This document shows positions 16,925 to 25,302 of a stretch of DNA of 64,000 bases, one piece after another (positions within the stretch are counted from its first letter, which is position 1; each line of letters opens with the position of its first letter). The DNA is from RAM1 sp050247515 (GTDB lineage Bacteria; Pseudomonadota; Gammaproteobacteria; Burkholderiales; Burkholderiaceae_C). The stretch is taken from NCBI GenBank assembly GCA_050247515.1, contig JBFWUB010000003.1, positions 254,265 through 318,264 of the forward strand. Direction: 5' to 3'. Both the position numbers and the translations under genes were made by a program. The notes under the pieces are model-generated. The model made no database searches, was not told where the DNA came from, and saw only the letters and a list, made by a program, of their open reading frames with translations.

Positions 16925-19222
16925 ATGTTCCAGGCCACCTTGTCCGCGCCCGCCGATCCCGGCGTTGATGCGCCCGCCAGCGCAGCCGCCAGCAGCACGC
17001 TGCAGGCGGTTCTGGACGACCGCGCCGGGTGGGAGGCCTTCAGCCGCCCTGGCCCGTCCCGTGGCGCGGGCGCGTGCTGGGAATCGCATGTGGCCATCGA
17101 CGGCATGCATTGCGCCACCTGCTCGCTCACGCTCGAGCAGGCGCTGCGGGCTGTGCCCGGCGTGCTGGAGGCCTCGGTCAACGGCGCCAGCCGGATGGCG
17201 CGGGTGGTGTGGGCCGAAGGCGCCACGCGCCCGTCGCAATGGTTTGGTGCCGTGGCACGGGCGGGCTACCAGGCGCTGCCGGCCACCGACCTGGCCCAGC
17301 GCGAGGTGCGCGCGAAGGCGCAGCGCCAGATGCTGTGGCGCTGGCTGGTGGCGGGCTTTTGCATGATGCAGGTCATGATGTATGCGTTCCCCGCGTACGT
17401 GGCCGGGCCCGGCGAGATGACGGCGGATGCCGAACAGCTGCTGCGCTGGGCGTCGTGGGTGCTGACGTTGCCCGTCATGCTGTTTTCGTGCCGGCCTTTT
17501 TTTGCCAGCGCCTGGCGCGACCTGCGCCAGCGCACCATCGGCATGGACGTGCCGGTGGCGCTGGGCATCCTGATTGCCTTTGGCGCCAGCACCGCCGCCA
17601 CCTTTGACCGCACCGGCCCCTGGGGCAGCGAGGTCTGGTACGACTCGCTGACCATGCTGGTGTTCTTCCTGCTCAGCGGGCGCATGCTGGAGCAGCGCCT
17701 GCGCGAGCGCACAGCGGGTTCGCTGGAAGCGCTGTCGCGCCGCCTGCCCGACAGCGTGGAGCGCCGGCGCGCCGACGGCAGCTACGAGCGCGTGGCGGTG
17801 CGCCGCCTGGCTCCGGGTGACGTGGTGCGCGTGATGCCGGGCGAGGCGTTCCCGGCCGACGGGACCGTGCTTGGCGGCGCCACCACGGTGGACGAAGCAT
17901 TGCTGACCGGGGAATCGCAGCCGGTGCCGCGCGGCACCGGCGCGCCTGTCATCGCCGGCAGCCACAACCTCACGGCGATGGTGGAGATGAAGATCGAGCG
18001 CGTGGGCCCCGACACCCGTTACGCCGGCATCGTCGCGCTCATGGCCCAGGCCGCCGCCGGCAAGCCGCGCCTGGCCCAGCTGGCTGACCGCGTGGCCAGG
18101 CCGTTCCTGATCGGCGTGCTGGTGGCCACGGCCGCGGCGGCCGCCTGGTGGTGGCGCACCGATCCGGCCCACGCCATCAGCGTGGCCATTGCGGTGCTGA
18201 TCGTCACCTGCCCCTGCGCGCTGTCGCTGGCCACGCCGGCGGCCACGCTGGCCGCCGCCGGCGCGCTGGCGCGCCGCGGCGTGCTGGTGCGCCGGCTGCA
18301 GGCGCTTGAGACCTGCACCACCATCGACACCGTGGTGTTTGACAAGACCGGCACGCTCACGCAGGACCGCATGGCGGTGTCGGCCGTGCACACGCGCGAA
18401 GGGGCTGACGCGGCACAGGCATGGCAGCTGGCGGCCGCGCTGGCGCGGCATTCGCTGCACCCGGCATCACGCGCCATCGCGGCCCATGCCGGTGATGCCG
18501 CCACGCCCGCTGCCAGCAATGTCGAGGAAATCCACGGCAGCGGGCTGCGGGGCCAGGTGGCGGGCCACAACCTGAGCCTGGGCTCGGCCGCGCTGTGCGA
18601 TGCGCCAGTGCAGCCGCGCGCGGACGGCGTGCTGCAGGTTCACCTGGCCGACAGCCAGGGCTGGCTGGCCACCTTTGACCTGGACGAGACCCTGCGCCCC
18701 GACGCGCAGGACGCGATGGGTGCCCTGCGCGCCATGGGCCTGCGGCTGCAGCTGCTGTCGGGCGACCGCATGCGCCATGTGGCGCGCCTGGCCTGGCGGG
18801 TGCGCATCAACAACGCCTTTGGCGACCGCACGCCCGAGGGCAAGCTCGAGCATGTGCGCGCGCTGCAGTCGCGCGGCCACCGCGTGGCCATGGTGGGCGA
18901 CGGCATCAACGACGCGCCGGTGCTGGCCTGCGCTGACCTGGCCATCACGCTGGGCCAGGCCGCGCCGGTCACGCAGTCGCGCGCCGACGTGGTGGTGCCC
19001 GGCGGGCAGCTGGCCGCCGTGGCCGCGCTGATGCTGCATGCGCGGCGCACGCAGATCGTGGTGCGCCAGAACCTGCTGTGGGCTGCCGTGTACAACGCCG
19101 TATGCGTGCCGCTGGCCGTGCTGGGCCTGATGCCGCCCTGGCTGGCCGGCCTGGGCATGGCGGCCAGCTCGCTGGGCGTGGTGCTCAACTCCGCGCGGCT
19201 GGCCCGCGCGCCGCGCTTCTGA
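16925..19222 (+). CDS. ccoI: Copper-translocating P-type ATPase for cbb3 oxidase assembly
   Basis: A 765-residue P1B ATPase that moves Cu(I) across the inner membrane for CuB insertion into cytochrome cbb3. In order: an N-terminal heavy-metal domain with IDGMHCATCSLTLEQAL, paired membrane helices, the actuator loop LTGESQPVPRGTG, the CPC metal site in VTCPCALSLATPAA, the phosphorylation site VFDKTGTLTQ and the hinge GDGINDAPVLACADLA. It is followed directly by ccoS and then ccoNOQP, which supports CcoI rather than a general CopA. The first ATG (16883) was passed over because it lies inside an FNR-type box; the ribosome site before 16925 is weak. Confidence 0.92.
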   Translation: MFQATLSAPADPGVDAPASAAASSTLQAVLDDRAGWEAFSRPGPSRGAGACWESHVAIDGMHCATCSLTLEQALRAVPGVLEASVNGASRMARVVWAEGATRPSQWFGAVARAGYQALPATDLAQREVRAKAQRQMLWRWLVAGFCMMQVMMYAFPAYVAGPGEMTADAEQLLRWASWVLTLPVMLFSCRPFFASAWRDLRQRTIGMDVPVALGILIAFGASTAATFDRTGPWGSEVWYDSLTMLVFFLLSGRMLEQRLRERTAGSLEALSRRLPDSVERRRADGSYERVAVRRLAPGDVVRVMPGEAFPADGTVLGGATTVDEALLTGESQPVPRGTGAPVIAGSHNLTAMVEMKIERVGPDTRYAGIVALMAQAAAGKPRLAQLADRVARPFLIGVLVATAAAAAWWWRTDPAHAISVAIAVLIVTCPCALSLATPAATLAAAGALARRGVLVRRLQALETCTTIDTVVFDKTGTLTQDRMAVSAVHTREGADAAQAWQLAAALARHSLHPASRAIAAHAGDAATPAASNVEEIHGSGLRGQVAGHNLSLGSAALCDAPVQPRADGVLQVHLADSQGWLATFDLDETLRPDAQDAMGALRAMGLRLQLLSGDRMRHVARLAWRVRINNAFGDRTPEGKLEHVRALQSRGHRVAMVGDGINDAPVLACADLAITLGQAAPVTQSRADVVVPGGQLAAVAALMLHARRTQIVVRQNLLWAAVYNAVCVPLAVLGLMPPWLAGLGMAASSLGVVLNSARLARAPRF

Positions 19223-19240
19223 ACCCGTCAGGAAAACGTC

Positions 19241-19378
19241 ATGGACATTCTTTTTCTGCTCATTCCGCTGTCGGTGGCGCTGGCGCTGTTGATCCTTGGC
19301 GCGCTTTGGTGGGCCGTGTGGCGTGGCCAGTTTGAAGGCGTCGAAGGCGAGGGCGAGCGCATTCTTCACAGCGATTGA
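19241..19378 (+). CDS. ccoS: cbb3-type oxidase assembly protein CcoS
   Basis: A 45-residue membrane protein too short for most gene callers. It reads MDILFLLIPLSVALALLILG with one transmembrane segment, then WWAVWRGQFEGVEGEGERIL, which is the CcoS pattern. AGGAAAACGTC precedes the ATG. It lies 18 bases after ccoI and its stop codon is inside the FNR box that precedes ccoN. CcoS is needed for cofactor insertion into subunit I in Rhodobacter. Confidence 0.9.
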   Translation: MDILFLLIPLSVALALLILGALWWAVWRGQFEGVEGEGERILHSD

Positions 19379-19388
19379 TTTTCATCAA
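19375..19388. promoter_or_regulatory. FNR/Anr box before ccoN
   Basis: TTGATTTTCATCAA is a perfect FNR consensus dyad. Its centre is 60.5 bases before the ccoN ATG, which for class II activation places the transcript start near 19423 and leaves a leader containing the AAAGGTG ribosome site. It overlaps the ccoS stop codon. Confidence 0.88.
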
Positions 19389-19441
19389 GTCGCCCCGGGC
19401 ATGCCTGGAACACACTGGCACCGAAACATAAAAGGTGCCTG

Positions 19442-20878
19442 ATGAACACTCAAATACAACCCGCTGCCGCCTACCACGACACCGTCGTGCGGCAGTTCTC
19501 GCTGATGGCCGTGGTGTGGGGCGTGGTCGGCATGCTGGTGGGGCTTTTCATCGCCGCCCAGCTTGCCTGGCCCGAGCTCAACTTCGGCATTCCCTGGCTG
19601 AGCTACGGCCGCCTGCGCCCGCTGCACACCAACGCGGTGATCTTCGCGTTTGGCGGCTGCGCGCTGTTTGCCACCAGCTACTACGTGGTGCAGCGCACGG
19701 GGCAGGTGGCGCTGTTTTTGCCCAAGCTCGCGTCCTTCACCTTCTGGGGCTGGCAGGCCGTGATCGTGGCCGCTGCCGTCAGCCTGCCGCTGGGCTACAC
19801 CAGCGGCAAGGAGTATGCCGAGCTTGAATGGCCCATCGACATCCTCATCACGCTGGTGTGGGTGTCGTATGCCGTGGTGTTCTTCGGCACCATCGGCATC
19901 CGCAAGGTCCGCCACATCTACGTGGCCAACTGGTTCTACGGCTCGTTCATCATCGCGGTGGCGGTGCTGCACCTGGTCAACAGCGCGGCCATCCCCGCCG
20001 GCCTCATGAAGAGCTACTCGGCCTATGCCGGCGTGCAGGACGCGATGGTCCAGTGGTGGTACGGCCACAACGCCGTGGGCTTCTTCCTGACGGCGGGCTT
20101 CCTGGGCATGATGTATTACTTCATCCCCAAGCAGGCCGGGCGGCCGGTGTACAGCTACCGCCTGTCCATCGTGCACTTCTGGGCGCTGATCTTCACCTAC
20201 ATGTGGGCCGGCCCGCACCACCTGCACTACACGGCCCTGCCGGACTGGACGCAGTCGGTGGGCATGGTGTTCTCGCTGATCCTGCTGGCGCCCAGCTGGG
20301 GCGGCATGATCAACGGCATCATGACGCTGTCGGGCGCCTGGCACAAGCTGCGCGACGACCCGATCCTGCGCTTCCTGATCGTCTCGCTGTCCTTCTACGG
20401 CATGAGCACGTTCGAGGGCCCGATGATGTCCATCAAGACCGTCAACGCCCTGAGCCACTACACCGACTGGACCGTGGGCCACGTGCATTCCGGCGCGCTG
20501 GGCTGGGTGGGCCTGATCTCCATGGGCTCGCTGTACTACCTGGTGCCGCGGCTGTTCGGCCAGCAGAAGATGCATTCGGTCAAGGCCATCGAGCTGCACT
20601 TCTGGATGGCCACCATCGGCATCGTGCTGTACATCGCCGCCATGTGGATTGCCGGCGTGATGCAGGGCCTGATGTGGCGCGCCATCAACGGCGACGGCAC
20701 GCTGACCTACACCTTTGTGGAGTCCGTCAAGGCCACCTACCCGTTCTACGTGATCCGCGTTGTTGGTGGCGCGCTGTACCTGGGCGGCATGCTGGTCATG
20801 GCCTGGAACGTCTGGATGACGGCCATCTCGGGGCGCTCGGTCAACGCGCCCATCCCCGCCGTTACCGCCCACGCCTGA
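19442..20878 (+). CDS. ccoN: Cytochrome cbb3 oxidase subunit I
   Basis: A 478-residue catalytic subunit of the high-affinity terminal oxidase, with about twelve membrane segments. Expected ligands are present: His62 in RPLHTNAVIFAF for the low-spin heme, His209 in WWYGHNAVGFF and His259/His260 in WAGPHHLHYTALPDW for CuB, and His347/His349 in DWTVGHVHSGALGW for the hemes. The start at MNTQIQPAA follows AAAGGTG. It leads ccoNOQP and has a perfect FNR dyad upstream, so expression should rise when oxygen falls. Confidence 0.97.
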   Translation: MNTQIQPAAAYHDTVVRQFSLMAVVWGVVGMLVGLFIAAQLAWPELNFGIPWLSYGRLRPLHTNAVIFAFGGCALFATSYYVVQRTGQVALFLPKLASFTFWGWQAVIVAAAVSLPLGYTSGKEYAELEWPIDILITLVWVSYAVVFFGTIGIRKVRHIYVANWFYGSFIIAVAVLHLVNSAAIPAGLMKSYSAYAGVQDAMVQWWYGHNAVGFFLTAGFLGMMYYFIPKQAGRPVYSYRLSIVHFWALIFTYMWAGPHHLHYTALPDWTQSVGMVFSLILLAPSWGGMINGIMTLSGAWHKLRDDPILRFLIVSLSFYGMSTFEGPMMSIKTVNALSHYTDWTVGHVHSGALGWVGLISMGSLYYLVPRLFGQQKMHSVKAIELHFWMATIGIVLYIAAMWIAGVMQGLMWRAINGDGTLTYTFVESVKATYPFYVIRVVGGALYLGGMLVMAWNVWMTAISGRSVNAPIPAVTAHA

Positions 20879-20890
20879 GGAAAGCACACC

Positions 20891-21514
20891 ATGTCTGAAA
20901 ACACCCAAAAGGGCTTCACCCACGAAAAGGTGGAGACCAACAACTTCCTGATGATCGTGCTGATCCTGCTGGTGATCGCGGTCGGCGGCCTGGTCGAGAT
21001 CGTGCCGCTGTTCTTCCAGAAGTCCACCACGCAGGCGGTGCAGGGCATCAAGCCCTACACGGCGGTGCAGCTGGTGGGGCGCGACGTGTACATCCGCGAG
21101 GGCTGCTACAACTGCCATTCGCAGATGATCCGGCCGTTCCGCGCCGAGACGCTGCGCTACGGCCACTACTCGGTGGCGGGCGAATTCGTGTACGACCACC
21201 CGTTCCAGTGGGGCAGCAAGCGCACCGGGCCCGATCTGGCGCGCGTGGGCGGCAAGTACAGCGACGACTGGCACCGCATCCACCTGAACAACCCGCGCGA
21301 TGTGGTGCCCGAGTCCAACATGCCCGCCTACCCCTGGCTTGACAAGGCGCTGGTGGACCCGGCTGACGTGGCCCCGCGCATGAAGGCGCTGCGCACCGTG
21401 GGCGTGCCCTACACCGACGCCGAAATTGCCAAGGCGGCCGAGGATGTGAAGGGCAAGACCGAGATGGATGCCCTTGTCGCGTACCTTCAGGTCATGGGCG
21501 TAGCCCTGAAATGA
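20891..21514 (+). CDS. ccoO: Cytochrome cbb3 oxidase subunit II (monoheme cytochrome c)
   Basis: A 207-residue membrane-anchored cytochrome c. The N-terminal anchor is FLMIVLILLVIAVGGLVEIV and the heme c site is GCYNCHSQMIRPF (Cys72-His76). The family motif YVTREGC appears as VYIREGCYNCH. It begins 12 bases after ccoN and passes electrons from CcoP to CcoN. The 104-base gap before ccoQ is unusual for this operon and holds a dispersed repeat. Confidence 0.96.
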   Translation: MSENTQKGFTHEKVETNNFLMIVLILLVIAVGGLVEIVPLFFQKSTTQAVQGIKPYTAVQLVGRDVYIREGCYNCHSQMIRPFRAETLRYGHYSVAGEFVYDHPFQWGSKRTGPDLARVGGKYSDDWHRIHLNNPRDVVPESNMPAYPWLDKALVDPADVAPRMKALRTVGVPYTDAEIAKAAEDVKGKTEMDALVAYLQVMGVALK

Positions 21515-21515
21515 C

Positions 21516-21593
21516 CCACCCCCGAAGCGCCTTCGGCGCCTCCCCCTCAAGGGGGCGCCACCAGCGGCCCGGCAAAGCCGGTTCCGCGGTAGC
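21516..21593 (+). repeat. Short dispersed GC-rich element within the cco operon
   Basis: The ccoO-ccoQ gap holds two small hairpins (GGCGCCTTCGGCGCC-like and CCCCCTcaaGGGGG-like) followed by CCAGCGGCCCGGCAAAGCCG and GTTCCGCGG. The same tail occurs at 42794-42822 with one mismatch in 29 bases, again between two genes of one operon. It holds no gene. Confidence 0.7.
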
Positions 21594-21618
21594 CCCGTGA
21601 AGAAAGAAGAGGATCGAT

Positions 21619-21756
21619 ATGGACGTCAACACCCTGCGCATCGTGGCCACGCTGGCCGCCTTTGTGACCTTCCTGGGCATCGTCGCCTGGGCCCTGGCCG
21701 GGCGCAACAAGGCCCGTTTTGAAGAAGCGGCGCAATTGCCGTTTGAACAGGACTGA
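21619..21756 (+). CDS. ccoQ: Cytochrome cbb3 oxidase small subunit CcoQ/FixQ
   Basis: A 45-residue protein with one membrane segment: MDVNTLRIVATLAAFVTFLG then IVAWALAGRNKARFEEAAQL. The basic residues after the helix and the acidic end are typical of CcoQ, which stabilises CcoP binding to the core. AAGAAGAGG precedes the ATG and ccoP follows after nine bases. It is too short for many gene callers. Confidence 0.92.
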   Translation: MDVNTLRIVATLAAFVTFLGIVAWALAGRNKARFEEAAQLPFEQD

Positions 21757-21765
21757 AGCAACATC

Positions 21766-22680
21766 ATGAGCGACTTCACAAGCAACTTCTGGTCGGTCTA
21801 TGTGGCCGGCATCACGCTGGTGGGCATCTTCGCCTGCCTGGTCCTGCTGTGGGTGACCGCCCGCAAGAAGGTCCCGGCCACCGCCGACAACAGCACCGGC
21901 CATGTGTGGGACGAAGACCTGCGCGAAATGAACAACCCGCTGCCGCGCTGGTGGGTGTGGATGTTCGTCATCACCATCGTGTTCTCGCTGCTGTACCTCG
22001 TGGCCTACCCGGGCCTGGGCAGCTACCAGGGCAAGCTGGCCTGGACGTCGCAGGGCGAGCACAGCAATGAAATGAACAAGGCCGCCAAGGCGCTGGAGCC
22101 GCTGTACGCGCGCTACACCGGCCTGCCGCCCGAGCAGGTGGCAGCTGACGCCGGTGCCATGGCGATCGGCGAGCGCCTGTTCATGAACAACTGCGCGCAA
22201 TGCCACGGCTCGGACGCACGCGGCAGCAAGGGCTTTCCCAACCTGGCCGACGCCGACTGGCTGCACGGCGGCACGCCCGACAAGATCAAGGAAACCCTGG
22301 TCAAGGGCCGCACCGGCAACATGCCGCCCATGGCCGCGGCGCTGGGCACGCCCGACGACGTGAAGAACGTGGCCCACTACGTGCTGAGCCTGTCGGGCAG
22401 CCCGCATGATTCGCTGCGCGCGTCGCTGGGCAAGAGCAAGTTCGGCGCCTGCGCCGCCTGCCACGGCATGGACGGCAAGGGCAACCAGGCCCTGGGCGCG
22501 CCCAACCTGAGCGACGGCATCTGGCTGCACGGCTGGGGCGAGAACGCCATCGTGTCCATCATCAACACCGGCAAGGTCAACCAGATGCCGGCCCAGGCCG
22601 ACAAGCTGACCGAAGCCCAGGTGCATGTGCTGGCCAGCTACGTGTGGGGCCTGTCCAACCGCGGCGGCGCCAAGCCCTGA
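21766..22680 (+). CDS. ccoP: Cytochrome cbb3 oxidase subunit III (diheme cytochrome c)
   Basis: A 304-residue diheme cytochrome. The N-terminus has two hydrophobic segments (about 8-30 and 63-82), separated by WDEDLREMNNPLPRWWVWMF, a CcoP hallmark. The two c-heme sites are CAQCH (143-147) and CAACH (229-233), each with downstream Met-containing loops (TGNMPPMAAAL, KVNQMPAQADKL). It accepts electrons from cytochrome c or the bc1 complex. It is complete and follows ccoQ closely. Confidence 0.96.
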   Translation: MSDFTSNFWSVYVAGITLVGIFACLVLLWVTARKKVPATADNSTGHVWDEDLREMNNPLPRWWVWMFVITIVFSLLYLVAYPGLGSYQGKLAWTSQGEHSNEMNKAAKALEPLYARYTGLPPEQVAADAGAMAIGERLFMNNCAQCHGSDARGSKGFPNLADADWLHGGTPDKIKETLVKGRTGNMPPMAAALGTPDDVKNVAHYVLSLSGSPHDSLRASLGKSKFGACAACHGMDGKGNQALGAPNLSDGIWLHGWGENAIVSIINTGKVNQMPAQADKLTEAQVHVLASYVWGLSNRGGAKP

Positions 22681-22712
22681 CGCGGCGCCACTGACTTCCC
22701 GAGCGTTTGCCC

Positions 22713-24146
22713 GTGTCCACCCGCAAGGTCATCCCCATCCAGCCCGTGGCCGGCGAGCCGCAGGAAATCTCTCTTTACGCCGCGCAGGAGAAGATCTACC
22801 CGCGCTCGGTCAGCGGCCTGTTCGCGCGCTGGCGCTGGGCCATGGTGGTGCTGACCCAATTGGTGTTCTATGGCCTGCCGTGGCTCAGCATGGCGACCGA
22901 GGTGGGCCAGCGCCAGGCCGTGCTGTTTGACCTGGCGTCGCGGCGCTTCTACATCTTTGGCCTGGTCCTGTACCCGCAGGACTTCATCTACCTCACGGGG
23001 CTGCTGGTGATCTCGGCCCTGTCGCTGTTCCTGTTCACGGCGGTGGCGGGGCGGCTGTGGTGCGGCTACGCCTGCCCGCAGACGGTGTACACCGAAATCT
23101 TCCTGTGGATAGAGCGCCATGTGGAAGGTGACCGCTCGGCCCGCATGCGGCTGGACGGCGCGCCGTTCTCCCTGGAAAAGCTGGTCAAGAAATGGGCCAA
23201 GCATTTCCTGTGGATCAGCGTGGCGCTGTGGACGGGCTTTACCTTCGTGGGCTATTTCACGCCCATCAAGGAACTCGGCATGGAATTCCTGCAGACGCGC
23301 ATGAGCTCCTGGGAAGTGTTCTGGGTGTTCTTCTACGGCTTTGCCACCTACGGCAACGCCGGCTTCATGCGCGAGCAGGTGTGCAAGTACATGTGCCCGT
23401 ACGCGCGCTTCCAGAGCGCGATGTTCGACAAGGACACGCTGATCGTGAGCTATGACACCGGGCAGGGCGAGCCGCGCGGGCCACGCTCGCGCAGTGCCGA
23501 CTACGCCGCCAGGGGCCTGGGCACGTGCGTGGACTGCACCCTGTGCGTGCAGGTCTGCCCCACCGGCATCGACATCCGCAACGGCCTGCAGTACGAATGC
23601 ATCGGCTGCGGCGCCTGCGCCGACGTGTGCGACACCGTGATGGACAAGATGGGTTACCCCCGCGGCCTGGTTCGCTACACCACGCAGAACGCCGTGGCAA
23701 AGGGCTGGACGCGTGCGCAGATCCTGCGCCACGTGCTGCGCCCGCGCGTGCTCCTGTATTCGGCCATTCTGGCGGCGGTCTGCGCCGCCATGCTGGCCAG
23801 CCTGGTGCTGCGCACGCCGCTCAAGGTGGACGTGGTGCGCGACCGGGCGGCGCTGTCACGCATCGCCGAAGGCGGCCGGCTGGAAAACGTCTATCGCCTG
23901 CAGGTCATGAACGCCACCGAATCGCAGCAGCGCTACCGCATCACCGCCACCGGCCTGGACGGCCTGGGCGTGGCCAGCGAAGCCGAAGTCACGGTCGGCC
24001 CGGCCGAATCCCGCTGGGTACCGGTGCGCCTGCAGATACCTTACGGTTCAGCCGCGCCGGGCTCGCACCCGATCCGCTTCAACATCGACGACACCGACGG
24101 CAACGCGCATGTGAGCGAAAAGTCCGTCTTTCTGGTTCCACGCTGA
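22713..24146 (+). CDS. ccoG: cbb3 oxidase accessory polyferredoxin
   Basis: A 477-residue membrane protein (FixG/RdxA family) with about five hydrophobic segments and two 4Fe-4S ferredoxin motifs, CVDCTLCVQVCPTGIDI and CIGCGACADVCD (about residues 272-308). WCGYACPQTVYTEIFLWIE near residue 117 is a family signature. The C-terminal half is an Ig-like periplasmic domain. GTG 22713 (MSTRKVIPIQP) was chosen since it matches the family start; a TTG lies two codons earlier. CcoG reduces copper for oxidase assembly in Rhodobacter. Confidence 0.93.
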   Translation: MSTRKVIPIQPVAGEPQEISLYAAQEKIYPRSVSGLFARWRWAMVVLTQLVFYGLPWLSMATEVGQRQAVLFDLASRRFYIFGLVLYPQDFIYLTGLLVISALSLFLFTAVAGRLWCGYACPQTVYTEIFLWIERHVEGDRSARMRLDGAPFSLEKLVKKWAKHFLWISVALWTGFTFVGYFTPIKELGMEFLQTRMSSWEVFWVFFYGFATYGNAGFMREQVCKYMCPYARFQSAMFDKDTLIVSYDTGQGEPRGPRSRSADYAARGLGTCVDCTLCVQVCPTGIDIRNGLQYECIGCGACADVCDTVMDKMGYPRGLVRYTTQNAVAKGWTRAQILRHVLRPRVLLYSAILAAVCAAMLASLVLRTPLKVDVVRDRAALSRIAEGGRLENVYRLQVMNATESQQRYRITATGLDGLGVASEAEVTVGPAESRWVPVRLQIPYGSAAPGSHPIRFNIDDTDGNAHVSEKSVFLVPR

Positions 24147-24156
24147 GGAGGTTTCC

Positions 24157-24441
24157 ATGAGCCATGCCGCGCAACAAACAGCATCCGTCCCGCAGCCCTG
24201 GTGGCGCTTTGGCATGGTCTGGCTGGTGCTTGCAGGCCCCGCCGTGGTGGTGGTGGCCGGCATTGTGACGGCCTGGATCGCCATGAACGGCGCCGACACG
24301 CTGGTCAGCACCGACTACTACCGCCGCGGCATCGAAATCAACAAAACCCTGCTGCCCGCGGTGCAGGGCCGCAACCATGCGGCCACGCCGGTGCCGGCCG
24401 GCGGCGCGGGGCAACCCGCCGTGCAACCCGCGGCACAGTGA
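24157..24441 (+). CDS. ccoH: FixH/CcoH-family protein
   Basis: A 94-residue protein with one membrane helix (FGMVWLVLAGPAVVVVAGIV) followed by NGADTLVSTDYYRRGIEINK, the FixH hallmark. GAGGAGG... (TGAGGAGGTTTCC) precedes the ATG, 10 bases after ccoG. The periplasmic domain is shorter than in rhizobial FixH (about 150 residues) and ends in a Pro/Ala-rich tail. FixH/CcoH assists assembly of the cbb3 complex. Confidence 0.85.
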   Translation: MSHAAQQTASVPQPWWRFGMVWLVLAGPAVVVVAGIVTAWIAMNGADTLVSTDYYRRGIEINKTLLPAVQGRNHAATPVPAGGAGQPAVQPAAQ

Positions 24442-24445
24442 CGCC

Positions 24446-24694
24446 ATGGGTGGCCGCAAACTCATGTGGATTGTGTGGCCGGCCTTCCTGGCGGCCTGCG
24501 TGCTGGAGCTGTTCGTCTTCGCGCTGCTGGACCCGCAGGACCTGCATTGGGCCGGCGCGCCGCTGGCGGTGTCGCGCCAGGGCATCTATACCGCCGCGTT
24601 CTTTGCGTTCTGGGTCATCTGCATGGTGTCCAGCGCCCTCACGGCGCTGCTGTGCATGCCGGCCGGGGAAGTCAACGAAAGCGATCCGGTTTGA
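24446..24694 (+). CDS. Small two-helix membrane protein appended to the cco operon
   Basis: An 82-residue protein with two hydrophobic segments, LMWIVWPAFLAACVLELFVF and GIYTAAFFAFWVICMVSSAL, the second followed by TALLCMPAGEVNE. It begins four bases after the ccoH stop and its stop overlaps the next start, so it is co-translated with the cbb3 assembly genes. I do not know a characterised homologue. A role in oxidase assembly or stability is inferred from position. Confidence 0.75.
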   Translation: MGGRKLMWIVWPAFLAACVLELFVFALLDPQDLHWAGAPLAVSRQGIYTAAFFAFWVICMVSSALTALLCMPAGEVNESDPV

Positions 24695-25260
24695 TCCGCA
24701 TCCTCTGCGCCGTGCTGGCCGCCGTTGCGCTGGGCGCCTGCACATCCTTGCTGCCCAGCGGCAGCAGCGGGGTGCCCGGGCCGTTTGAGTCCTATGCCCA
24801 GGCTGAAGCCGCCGCCGGCGCCATCACGGCCTTCAGCACCCGCGTGGCGCAGCTGCCCGCGATGGGCTTTGACGCCGACGCCGGGCGCAACGTGACGCGC
24901 GTGCCCTACCCGGACATCATCGGCCGGCTGGTGCCGCATCCGGGCGTGCCGCTGCAGGACCTGGACCCGGGCATCCGCCAGTGCATCCAGGCGCAGCAGC
25001 GCTGCCAGGCCTGGCTGTTCCACTTCGAGCAGCAGGACCGCCGGCGCGAGGGCAGCTTCTGGCTGGACTTTTTCAACATCCGCCGTGTGACCCATGTCAA
25101 GGGCTGGTGGATCGACGTGCTGGTGGTGGCGGCCGACGGGGTGGTGGTGTTCCGCAACACGGCCGGCCAGCCGAACGCCGACCGGATGGACCGCGACACC
25201 AACCCGCTGGGCCCGTTCCAGCCGGCGGGCGAGGGCGCGGGCGCCGTGCTGCTGCACTGA
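24691..25260 (+). CDS. Putative lipoprotein
   Basis: A 189-residue protein starting with TTG at 24691 that overlaps the preceding stop by four bases (TTGA). The start MIRILCAVLAAVALGACTSL is a lipoprotein signal with the lipobox LGAC, giving Cys17 as the modified residue. There is no ATG that would keep this signal. The mature part has GFDADAGRNVTRVPYPDIIG and WWIDVLVVAADGVVVFRNTA. The family is not recognised. It is the last gene of the cco operon before the kinase and would sit in the outer or inner membrane. Confidence 0.7.
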   Translation: MIRILCAVLAAVALGACTSLLPSGSSGVPGPFESYAQAEAAAGAITAFSTRVAQLPAMGFDADAGRNVTRVPYPDIIGRLVPHPGVPLQDLDPGIRQCIQAQQRCQAWLFHFEQQDRRREGSFWLDFFNIRRVTHVKGWWIDVLVVAADGVVVFRNTAGQPNADRMDRDTNPLGPFQPAGEGAGAVLLH

Positions 25261-25302
25261 CCGCCGGGGCGCGGGCCGGCGGCCGCGGGGTTATGCTGTG
25301 GC

